A stretch of DNA of 64,000 nucleotides from Desmodus rotundus (lineage: Eukaryota > Chordata > Mammalia > Chiroptera > Phyllostomidae). The stretch covers positions 8,227,342 through 8,291,341 of the forward strand of contig NC_071399.1 of the NCBI RefSeq assembly GCF_022682495.2, read 5' to 3'. Below are positions 34,701-46,700 of the stretch, piece by piece. A program made the position numbers and the translations under genes. A model generated the notes under the pieces. That model had not been told where the DNA came from, ran no database searches, and saw only the letters and a list, made by a program, of their open reading frames with translations. The first letter of the stretch is position 1, and each line of letters starts with the position of its first letter.

Positions 34701-37700
34701 TTTTTTCCAGCATCGTGTTTATTGAAGTGTGCCAGGGGTGAGGAGGGCGTGCATGTGTTCTCAGACGGCTTACGCAGACGACCCTAATCACCACCAGAAA
34801 GCAAGCAGCTTCCAACGCTCAACACCCAACTTCCTGAAGTTCAGAGAGTCAGGCCTGGACAATACCACTCGGGCTGCCACTAACACTCAGAAACCACGTT
34901 TCCCAGATTGTCTTCATTTCCCCAAATGTTTTGGACCCAGTCCTAACTGCCAGTCATCCACAGGCCTTAGAATTGAGGCTGGCATTGAATATCCTTTGCC
35001 AGCTTTCAAAATAAATCTTTCCTCCAGAGACAAATACTGGCTTCCCTGAGAAGCCTGGCCTGAATTTCCTGCACTTTTTCTCCACGTAGAAGATCGACAA
35101 TGAGACACCATGCTTCACAATCTTTCACTAGGGTCTGGCCACATCTGGCCACCTTTTTGAGCACGGTGGCGTGAAGTGGACACTGTCCAGAAGAGGCCAC
35201 AGGAATTGGCCCTGAAGCTGAGGGACTGCAGAGAGCTGATACTTCCTGCCCTTGGGCTCCAGCTGCGGGCTAATGGAAGCTCGGAGAATTTCCATTAGTG
35301 GTTTCAACACCTTTTTGCCATTGAAATCTGTTCTAGGGCTACTAATAATTAGCTCAAGTTCAAGGCCTGACCTAGCTTTCCTCTCTGTTTGCTTGGTTAC
35401 TCATTTACAAACCTACAAAGTGAACAACCTCTTGAACCAAGAATCTTAATATTTAATTCATATTTAATCTCAATAATTAATTCATTTAATTCATATTCCA
35501 TGAACATGTCCTTGGCCCTCAGCTAGTTTCCATGGAGGAAAAGGAAGGTCAAGATGCCACAGACCTGACTTCAAGGAGCTTCCACCCCAGAAGGAAGAAA
35601 CTAAAAGCAGACAGACAACTATAGCCCCTGGGGGGGTGATTCAGGGTTTTATGAAAATTCCAAGATGGAGGAAGTTAGGGAAGAGCTGGGTGCTTCATGG
35701 GAAAGACGGTGTTTGAGTTGGACTTAAAGGGAGCCAGGGAGGAGGGGACACTCCGGGGATTGTCCTATTTATTGGGATGGTTGATGTTATTGGAACCTCT
35801 GCATGTGGGCCTGGGGGAGGAGAGCACGGAGCATGTCGGGACAGTAGTTACGTCTCTCCAACCACTAAAACAATTCCCAGCACCTTGGCCTTGCGCTGGA
35901 CAAATCATCTTCACAAACGTGACTAATGTGGTTCATGTATGTGCAAATCACCCATGTTGGCAATGGGAACGGAGAGCCCTGGGTTCAGAAGAAAAAAAGG
36001 AAGCAAAGTGAACAGCTGAGCTGGTCGAAAGGTTTTTGCAGGACTACGTGAGCAAGAACAAGAGTAAATGATAATGTTAGAACTTCTGTTTCTGCTGGTG
36101 TGAAGCAGCTCGTCCTGTCTGAGAACCAGGAGGGCGGGTCTGTACCTCTGAAACAGGAAGTGGGAAAGACGTCGAACACTTTGGTGCAAGACCCGGAGGA
36201 TCTTTGGAAAAATGGACAGACTGTGTGCTTACTGGTTACATTTGATTCAAGTCCTGGCTTTGTCCTTCCTGGCTTTGTAAACTTAGGCAACACATTTAAA
36301 ACTTCAAGCCTAATCGACTCATACGATTGGGGTAGCAATATCCACAATGCAGAGACAGTAACCAGGAGACACTTCATTCAAGGTAGCTGTTATTGCTGTT
36401 GTTATTGTTGACCAAAATTTTGAAAAAAAATTCTTGATAGATTTATTATCTACAAAATGTAAAATAACTCAAAATGCGTGGCATGGAAACTTTCAGAGGT
36501 GGCTGTGGGGGGCTCATTCTAAAGTTGCTGATGATCCCTGATACATGGAGATTACTTTTACACCACTCATTATTATTCATTACAGGTGTAGGGAATAGCA
36601 CCGGTCATCTCTGCATTTAGTAGATGAGTAAGGAACACAAGAATTTCAAAGGAACTGCTCACCACCTCAGTTCCTCAACTCTGTCTTTCTTACGAGTTGT
36701 GGGTTACAGCATCCCCAAGGTTATGGATCACAGTGCTCCTGGGTTAGAACTCTCTGCAACTTTCCATAGCTCTGCAGATGATGCAGCGTCTTTCCCACAG
36801 CCTGGCCTGGCCGGATGGAGCCCCTGCTCCCCACACAGCCTCGCCCAGGCCTCTTTCCTCTCCTCACTCCCCGCCGTCGGCCCCATGGCCCGTTCTGTCA
36901 GTTCCTCTAGAAGCTCTTTCTTTCCTGCCTCAGATTCTTCAAGCACCTCATTCCTTGGTCTGGAAAGTGGTGCCCGCCCTCCCTGCCCCTGCCTGTCTGA
37001 TGGATGACCACTCGTCCTCCAGGTTTCAGCCTTAAGAGGCCCTCTGCCCCCTCATATACAATATATATATATACACACATATATATATATGTATATACAT
37101 GTATATATATAGTATATATATACACAATATGTATATATATATAAATGTTTAAGTAATTGTCACTAGTTAGGTATTCTTTCTTTTTAAGTTTATTTTATAT
37201 TTCAGTACAGTTGGTATTCAATCTCACATTGGTTATATTAGTTTCAGGTATCAAATACAGTGATTTGACATTTTTATACCTTACCATGTAATCACTCCAC
37301 TAACTCTAGTGATCATCTGTCACCTTGTGAACTTGTCACAATATTATTGACTCTATTCTGGAAGAGAGGGGGTGGGGGATGTGTGGAAAGGGGAAGAGGA
37401 CTGTGAGCATTCTTTCCTTCTGTTCTCGTGGCTTCTCCGCCTTTCCTAAACCATATGGTGAAATAATGGGTAGTCCTAGTTCTGATTTACACAAGCATGC
37501 GTATGTATGTGTGTCTGTGTATTTGGGTGATGGATACAAAAGTAATGTAATATATAATACAGTATGTAGTTACCATACAGCTTCACCCTTGGAAGATACT
37601 GGAATTTGCCATTTTCTGCAGGGAGGCAGGTACGCGGGCTCGCTGCAAGGTGGCGGGAAGGGCATGATGGAAGCAGAGCCGGGGCAGGGGGAGGCATGAC

Positions 37701-40700
37701 AGGGTTGTCACTGGGCTTTCTGGGGGACCAGGAGCACTGTGTCCTTGCCGTCCTTCCACGTCCTTTGTTTGCTGATCTAAGCTCTAAGGACTAGTCTGCC
37801 TCATCCCCAGCCCCTGTCCCACTCTTGTCTGGTGGGTGTGGCCTGCTGGCTGGCACTTTAGCACGGCGCCAGGTCTTAGCACCACAGTGGACCCCAGGGG
37901 GAATTCCAGCCACGCTGGTGAATTGGTTGATGAGACCTAAGCAGAAGTTTGCTAGTGGGTTCTGGGCAGAAGTGGATTCACAGTGTAGTTTAAAAAGTGT
38001 AAGCATCAGGGCTTCTCATTTGCATGGGTTTCTTCCAGGTCCCAGCCCCTAATTTTATACTCATAATTTTATCCTCTCTTTTCTTAAAGAGAGACCCCTT
38101 CCCCAAATTTTACGATTGCCAGAGTCCCACAAAGCCTGTATCTGCCTCCGATGTTGGGATATATTTTTTTCTCCCTGATAAAAGTAATAGATATATAAGA
38201 AGAAGCCACACCCCTTTTCTTCTTGCTTTGGGATAATGGAAGGGATGTGATGCTTGGAGCTACAGCAGCTATATTGTGACCCTGAGGGGAAAACCTAAAG
38301 AATTACAGAAGAGCCGACTCAGGGCCTTGATATCACTGAGTTGCTCCTGAGCCAACCCTGCAACTGCCTACCTCCAGACTTCTACTTATATGAGATAATA
38401 AATCCTTATTATTTAAACCACATTTATTCACGTGGCCTATGACTTATAACCAAGAACATCTTGACTGATACCCCTGGGTCCCCCATCACTGTGTTAATCA
38501 CTCATGAGAAAATCATGCTGCGGCCAAGATACCGTGTCTGCCTTCTAGACCGAACCTTCTCCCACAGCCCCTGTGGCTGGAGTGGCTTCCCTAGTGTCTG
38601 TCCTGTCCTCTTGGAGGGGTGCAGGGCCTCTCCCCTGGCACCTCATTAGTTGTCTATCCCTTAATGATGACCTCTGGCTTTTCCACTGTCCCTGCCTAAG
38701 CCTGTTTTCCTGTAAGTGACCCCACATCACCTCTGCCTTCGTACAACCTTCCTCCACACCATGAACCAGCTTCTCAGGGCAGTTGATTTCAGCTCAGTAT
38801 GAGAAAGTGAACCATAGATGCACCGTCATGCTGAGGCATGAGTGCCAGCCAGCTGTGAATGACCTCGTCTGTTTGCTTTGAAAACTCGAAGTCCCAGCAG
38901 AATTTTCTAAATTGAACAAGTTTCAGGAATAAGGCCTTTCGTATGACTGGGAAGGTTGGCTTTACGAAATAAAGTTGGACAGACACCCACTCGACTGTGT
39001 GTGTGGACAACACAAAGTCCAGAGAAAACTGCTGTAGGTGAGAGTGCCGTGAGCCTAGAATAATCTCACGCCAGGTGACTTTCAGATAGTGTGATAAAGC
39101 GGAGAGAAGCATTTTGATTCATAGAGGAGAGAGTGTGAGGGGCAGAGGTGAACCTCTTGGAAGCTTTTAAAATTACATGGCCTGCTCTGGCCACATAGCT
39201 CAGTTGGTTGGAGCGACACTCCATGAATCAATAGGCTGCCGGTTTGATTCCCGGTCAGAGCGCATGCCTAGGTTGTAGGGTTTGATTCATGGTTAGGGCG
39301 CCTACAGGAGGCAGCCAGTCAATGTTTCTCTCTCACATTGATGTTTCTCTCTCTCTCTCCCTTCCTCTCTCTCTAAAATCAATCAATCGATAAAACTTTA
39401 AAATCACTTGGCCTAGGAAGCCAAGTCTGTAGAAGGGCACAGCTGACATTGCTGACCAGGTCTCCTCTGTTCCTTGGTGACCAGGTGCTTCTCGGTCTGA
39501 GAGCCTGGAGGAACAGCTCAGTCCTCCTGAATGACTGAGTCGCATGTCCAGGAACACCCGTTGTCCCACACCCAGGTCCCTAGACGTCCACTCATTTGCC
39601 GATCTCCATCTCTGAACACCACCTGACCTCTCTCTGGCAGACTCAGTACTAGTCTTAGGCCTCCTGACTCAGGGGCCTTGGCTGCTTGTTCTCATGTGCC
39701 AGCACCTGCCACTCCCTTCCACCCGCAGTCTGCTCTCTTCGCAGCCCACCTTCAAACTCACATCTACAGTAACCTGCGCCCTCTTTGGTGCTATAAACAG
39801 GGCAGGACCACAATTCCCCTGAAGTGCCGAGCCTTCATGCACTGGTCCAATATCAGAAGCTGAGCAAGGAGTCTGATGACCTTGGCATCCAGGCCAGCGA
39901 GGAGGAGGCCACTGACGTCATTCGGGCACGAGGCAACCACAGTTTGGACCCCAAATGCAAGACAATCTCCTCTGTAACACCAAGGTGGCGAATGGGCAAC
40001 CTAGATCTACGGAGTTTGGGGTGCCAAACATTTCTCTTAAAGGCAAAAGAAAAGCTGAGCTCCTCTTTGCTTTTCGCTGCCCTAAAGAAACTGCTTTGGT
40101 TCACAGCAATTGTGCCCCTTTAAACCAAACAGGTCACACTGTGAGCCCAGGTAACTGAGTTAGGGTCCGCTCATTAAAATACGGCGAGTCTGGGGCCCTG
40201 CAGACTAAACCATGACTCTGGGGCCGAGCCCACAGTTTCTGTCTGAGCCTCCTGGCCCAGCCTCTCGATTCTCTCAAGAACAAAATGATGCAACGAACAA
40301 CACTCAAGTGCAAACAGATCTTCGAAGTGTAAAAGCTGAATAGTCATGTATCTTTGGTTGTCTGATAGAAGTTGTCTACTGAGTACTTTGTCATATATTT
40401 ATAATTACCTCCGTTATGAACCACCCTTCATCGGCCACTAAGGTCAAAGGAGAGACAAATTTCCCGTTCTTGTAATGGAACCTGCTCGGTATGTCTTCCT
40501 TCTCGTAAACGGCCATGTGCTCCACTGCTCTCAGTTTGCCGTACACCTGCAGAGAAAGTCAAGAGTGGCCAGTTTTTCATCCCCCTTTTAAATACATGCG
40601 AGTATTTGTTGGACCTGGAGGAGAGGGAGGACCTTACAAAACTAAAGAAAGAAATTACCAAAACTACAGGCAAACGTGACTAGGCACAAATGAGAAACAT

Positions 40701-43700
40701 CTGTGTGTTTTAGGAAAGCAGGTAGCTCTATGCAGTAAGGCTGGAGAACCCCTCACACGTGTGCACCTGGAGGCAAGTAGAGGGATGTATACTGCAACTG
40801 GAACAGCCCCAAAGCCAGGCAACAGTGGAAGGGACAAATGAATCATGCTGTGGCTTAGGGGTGGAATACTATACAGCAATGAAGAGGAATGAATCACAGC
40901 TACACAGAACACCTGAGAGAACCCTGGGGATTTCAGTTAGAGACAAAAAAAAGTTGCAGGAGAATACAAGAGTTTTCCTATCACGTAAAGTTCTAATAAC
41001 TACAAAACTAAAGACCCTATATGGTAAAACTACAAAGAGAACTAGGGAAATGATAACTCAACATTTAGAACACTGGCTTTCCCTGAGGCGGCCGCAGAGG
41101 GGAGGGGTCTGAGGAGGACATCCCGGAGTCAGCCTAGGGAATGGCCGTGCCCTATTTCTTACCTGTTTATTGACTATAAGGTGCCATTGTACCGTTACCC
41201 TTCACACCTTACACGTATTTTATAATAATTTTTTGGTGTCTACTAAATGATAGAGGAACAAACTACAAACACTTATGTCCAAATACCAAAATGCGAAGAA
41301 GGGGAAAATGGTGAATTGGCACCACTAAGATCAAAGAAAGTGGCTTTGTTCTTCGACTTGACCTACAGCACGTCCTACCCACGCTCGGGTCTTAAAGGCA
41401 CTAGTAGCCGTTTGCCACTGACGCCACGGCAGACTCTGTACATACTCCCGGAATGTGCAACAGCTTCAGTGTTTACGGCTAAAATTAAAATCCACCGGCT
41501 GGCGCCGACTCGCTGGCCTTCAGTCAGCGATTCTTCCTGAGTGTCACTGAATGTAAATCTGACTTTTCCGCTCAACTCTGAAATGAATTGGTCGTCAGGC
41601 TGTTTGGAAGAGGGTTTCCGATGGCCCCATGGGTTATGATTTCCTACTTGAGAAAAGCCATAGTTCTTAAGGGAGGTAGGGGGCATGTGCCGGAAGCTTC
41701 TGGAGAGGGGAAATATCTGATGCCACACAACAGCTCTCACACACTGTTGTGTCCATCACGTGGCAACCTGTCACCCAGACATAACCCCCACCTTGGAACA
41801 ATCTAGCGACTGCTCCAGGCGGCTCACAACCGCCTGGCTAAACTGCATGTGGGAAGACCCGCTTCCGAGCTCATAAGCTGTCGACACTGCAGCATTCTGG
41901 GAACAGCCCCTTCCTGAGAGCAGACTGGAGACGGGCATGCTGTGCCCTGCCAGGAGAATGGAGCTTCTCTGCGAGAAGCATTTCCTGTGGGACCTGCCAA
42001 TGTGTAAAGTCATCGTCCCATCTCATACTTAGGGAGTTCACGGGGGCTTCATGGAAACACATTTAGCGTCTTCACTTCCTGAGGAAAAAGGGAGGTCCAC
42101 TGGGGAATGGGACAAAGCTGGGGAGCACTGGCATTGTTGGCAACCGTGTTCCTCAACCCCCCATCAGACAGAGCTTAGACTCACATGGGAGTGGGCGGGG
42201 CTGGGAGAAGAGTCTCTCTGGACCAAAAGGAAGAGCCCCTAGTGCACCCGGGTGCTCCATCAATACCAGCAACCTTCCATCACCACTCGGCATCACTGTC
42301 CCACTGCTGTGAGGATGGGGGGAGGCCCCAGGCCCACCCGAGGCCTATTCCTGGCACCCCCATGGGTGGCACCACCACGGGCAGCGGTCTGGGCCTCCCC
42401 CAAGGGAGACCCTTCCCGGTCCAGAGCAGTTTTCTCTGGGGGTGGGCAGAGTCCCCAAAGCCAGTTCTGGGAGGCAACTACACCACACGGGGTAAAGCAG
42501 TCCCCCAAAGGTGCTCCTTGTTCCTCCTCACTTTCTCAGGGTGACTCACCAAGTTCTGCCAGACGTAATTAGTGTTTGGTAAGAAGGGTAAGTAGAGGCC
42601 TAGTTATCTCAGGGCGCTGAGTTCCCGGCGGGCAGTGACTGAGGGGAGCAAGCGTGGTCCCACATCCTTCTGGGAACCTCCCCCTTTGATGGTGACAATC
42701 GTAATAAGTGACATGTACATCTTCCTCACAGCAGGCCCAGCATGCTTCTGTGGACGTGCTTCGCAGCAGCCCAGGAAGGAAGCTATGTGGACACGGACTG
42801 AGAAGTGGCAGAGGGGCCGGTTAGGGAGCGCCCGGTTATGACAGACCTGGGATCTGAACCCCAGCAGTGTGGGCCCTGAGATAAGGCGCTGGCCCACAGC
42901 ACCTGCGGCCTCCGCCAGCTCATTCATCACCTTATCTCCAGGTCCCTGATGAACACAGTGCAGACAGGTGGCTGCCTTCCAGAGAAAGAGCATTCTGTGG
43001 AGGCATCTGATTTGGCCTGAGATGCGCTGCATTTGGGCCAATAATAAAACAGCCCTATTCAGGACTAAGCGTTCAACATGCTAAGCACTGTCCATCCTCA
43101 ATCTCATTTAGTTGCCACTAAAATTCAGGGCAGTAGATACCAGCACACCCATTTCAGAGAAGAGACCACAGAGATGCGGTAGATGAAAGCTTGATGGAGG
43201 TCACCCAGCTGCTACAGACAAAGATCAAGCCCAAAGTCCGCCCGCCCTTCCCCGCCCTTCTTGCCTCAGAGTGTCTCCCAGGCGCCGGCCAAAGGCTCAC
43301 TACCGGCCCGCGGTCCTTCACTTGCTGCAGGTCAGCCAGGCTGATGTACTGATCCAGCTCAATCACTTTGTCCATCCAGAAAATGTCGGTCATTCCGTGA
43401 TCCGAGAAGATGATGACATTGAGCTTGTCCTGCAGGCCCCGCTCCTGTGGGTGAACAGAGGCAGTCACGACAGCACCCACAGAGAGGGAGAGGGAGAGAG
43501 AGGGAGAGAGAGGGAGAGAGAGGGAGAGAGAGAGAGAGAAGCGAACTCTTGGAAAGAAGTCTTATAAAGAGGCATTTTAAAACTATGTGTTCTAGGAAAA
43601 AAACACTTCCCAATTCTGAATTTAATCATCTACTCCCACCCCCCTCCCCCCAAGATAACACAGCTCAAAATCTTTGCAGAGGGGCATGGGGCAGCCCAGT

Positions 43701-46700
43701 CCCCGTCTCAACAGCACACACGGGCTTCCGCCTCACAAGGTGCCTGCATGTTGTCATCTTTGGCTCTTCCACCAAATGCATGTGGTGATGTGAGGGCTGT
43801 CACTCACCCATTTCACAGATGTGAAAATAAAGCTCAGGAAAGTTTTTAAAAAGAATACCTTGCTTAAAGAGTCATTCAGCCGGGATGTGGTCGAACGAGG
43901 GAAGGAGCCCAGGCTTGGCTCCTTGCCCACGCCAAGCTGGCTTCCAGACTTACTGGGTTTGGAGCAGAACCAGGACATCTCGCCAACCGAGCTGGCTAAT
44001 GACTCAGGTCTGAGTCATCTCCCGCCCACCGGCCTGTCTGTAAACAAGGGGTCTCTTGCTACCTGAGAGGTGTGTGTGAAGAGGAGAGAAGGTGCCGAGG
44101 GGGTAACATTCAAGGAGACAGAAGGAGAAGGACAAGAAGGCAGGTTAGCCCAGTGGTCCTTGTTTTGGGTCACCTGGATCCACTGGGTCATGTGCTTGAA
44201 GATGGTGTCCACGGCCTTTAGCGCGTCTTTCCTCTGAGGTGACGAGGGCCCATAGTGGTGGCCTTCCACATCGATGCGCTCGTGGTATATGGCTGCCAGG
44301 TCAGCACGGCCACTCCTGGAGGGAGGAGAAGTGGGGGAGTCCAGCTAAGAGAGGCCCCACCAGCCTTTTCCGCCCTCACCTGGCAGCCAGTCCCCTGTGA
44401 GGGCCAGGCAGAGCTCACCCCTTAAAATGAACCAGGTGATAGGGGCCAGGTGGGTACTGGAAATACGGGGGAATCACTGTGTAAAGTATATAATCGTCTA
44501 ACTGCTGCGCTGGGCACCTGAAACTAATACAGAATAACATCCAGTGTAAAGCAGTAAACAAAAAGCTATATTGTAAGCGCACATACACACACAGGAGGTG
44601 GCGTGGTCTCTCCTGGGGTGGCCATCCCACACTCAGAACATGAGGAATGAAAGACTGTGTACGCCCAGAGCCTGCTGCGCCCTGGGTCTAGCAACCACAC
44701 GGGGACCAAAGCAGCGGCACAGTAGTTCACAGTGTGGTTTACACGGCCGGAGTCGCACATCCTGCCCAGCCCCCAGGTCTTGGGGGGGATGTTGCCTCTT
44801 CCAGGAAGCTGGCTCTGCAGCCCAGGCTCAGCTGGGTGGCCCTTCCAGGTGCTCCCACAGTGCTTTAGGTTCATCTCTGGCTGCGATTTTTCATCCCGGC
44901 CATAATTGTCCACTTGTGTGTCCTTCTCACCCTCTAAATTGTAAAAGGCTTTTACCCTGGGGTGGTGCTCCGTTCTCTCAGCCCTCACCTAGGATTTGGC
45001 ACACGGCAGGTGCATTATAACTGTCGGTGGAATGTGTAACAATGGTAAGTGCTCAATAAATGATAGTTCCTCTGGGTCAGCACTGTGTTGAGGGCTTTCA
45101 CAGACATCATCAATTGCCAGCACCACACAGCCAGGGAGAGGTGCAGCCAAGACCCAGACCAGGCGGGACGGACGCCAGCACCCTGAACGCAATCACAAAC
45201 ACACTGAAAGACTCAGCAGCCCACAGCACATCCTGCTTAACTCGGCTCATCTTGTGGAAGCGGTTCTTTTTCTCCTACAAGAGCCCCACCAGCCCCAAGA
45301 AAGCTGACGTGAGACACGGCAAAGGCCGCACAGTGAAACGGAGTCGTTTCACTTCTCCATGTACAGACCCACGTCTGCGGGTTGGACATGACTACAGGTC
45401 CTGGAACTATGGTGAAAGGTGTCCCTATTGAAAAGCATGCACATATTTTGCAGATGAGGAAATAGAACAGATTTACTCAAGGCCTCCCAGACCCCTGAGG
45501 CACGGCTAACTGGAAATGCGACCCGCCACCTCCAAGGTCAGAGCACTTTACCAGCCTGGGCTCGAGAACATCCAAATCCACGTCATCCACTACACTGTCC
45601 CCAGAGAATGTTCTGGTACAGTAACCACACAGAAACCCCCTTCCTTTAACACGACCCCTTCTCCTTTCTAGTCTGTCCACTCCCCTCCTTAATCATTAGA
45701 CTCAGGACATCAGATTCTGGTCAGTAGGAAACTGTCTTAAGGACAAAGCCTCAGGTCTGTGGACCGCAGAAACAGAGTTTCGCTCAAGCTGAAGATAACA
45801 TCTTGGCTTCAGGTGTGTTTCAGACTCAGGGCCCCAGGCCCATGAGAGCAGAACTGACCCTGCAGACCGCACCCTCCTGAAACCAGACAGAGCGAGGCCA
45901 GGGCTGACCTCAGGACCTGATACAACGACCACCGACCGCCTACCCTGGCCCCAACCAATCAGCAGAGGCCACCACCCCAGCTCCTTTAGCTGCCGTGATT
46001 AATAACTTTTCTTCTGTGTAACCCATCGCCTGGAAGCCATCAGGGAGACGGTCTTGGAATACTAGCTTACCTGTGACTCCGGCCTTGGTGCCATTTCCTC
46101 AACTAATAAACCCTTACTTTCTTGGCTGCAAACTCCTGTTTGCTTTTGATTGGGCTTTGATGTGCACAAGCAAATGGACCCTTTTAATTCTCTAACAGTA
46201 CCTTTCTCCACTGAGGTTGTCATTGCCAAGGGCACCCTCTAATGATACTGTGATATTCCACTGCCTGCCCTGAGGTGTGCTTCATCCTTGGTTTTGAGGG
46301 CACATTGCTTTCAAGCTCAGTAAAATTGCTAGCCAAAAGTCCTTTTCTCCTTTTAGAACAACATAAACTGGTCCCTCTTTACAAATGTCATGACCAGTGT
46401 CTTGCACAATGAGGATTGGGCTGGGTTGTTACTTAGGTGTTTATCACCGGTGATGTTATCATTATTCATACTCGCTAATGTGTGAATGACTAATCCTCAC
46501 TCCCTCAGCATCTACAGACAGCAGAGAACAAAAGTCACTTTAAGGTCACTTTAAAAGTCACTGCAAGTGTGCAGGTGGTAGGTGAGCATCTTTCCTGTGT
46601 AATGTCATTTTCACACATACCCCTAAATTTTTTTTGAGGCCCAAGTTCATCACACTGATGGTCAATGGCGCCTCCTCCACCACTGTGTTTGAACATAAGG

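Larger units (their letters stand above)
30312..40408 (-). other. ENPP6: ENPP6 intron 6 (10.1 kb)
   Basis: Donor gtaatt follows exon 6 and acceptor cttggttgcag precedes exon 7. It contains an LTR-like block, MIR and L2 fragments, a Tc1/mariner-type MITE, an AT microsatellite, L1 and LTR fragments and a VES SINE, listed separately. Stretches 33600-35500 and 39420-40400 show only a 3'-less MITE remnant and possible L2 traces. Confidence 0.88.
40547..43264 (-). other. ENPP6: ENPP6 intron 5 (2.7 kb, GC-AG)
   Basis: The intron starts gcaaga and ends tttctctgcag. It includes an antisense L1 3' end (about 40750-41245) and a MIR/L2-type fragment (about 43065-43245). Positions 41250-43060 hold no repeat or gene I can name. 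Confidence 0.88.

Noticed and set aside
43154..43480. ENPP6 exon 5 read as a longer 108-residue frame
   Set aside because: Residues outside 43265-43444 are intronic. The acceptor cacccacag and the match to the family fix the exon edges.
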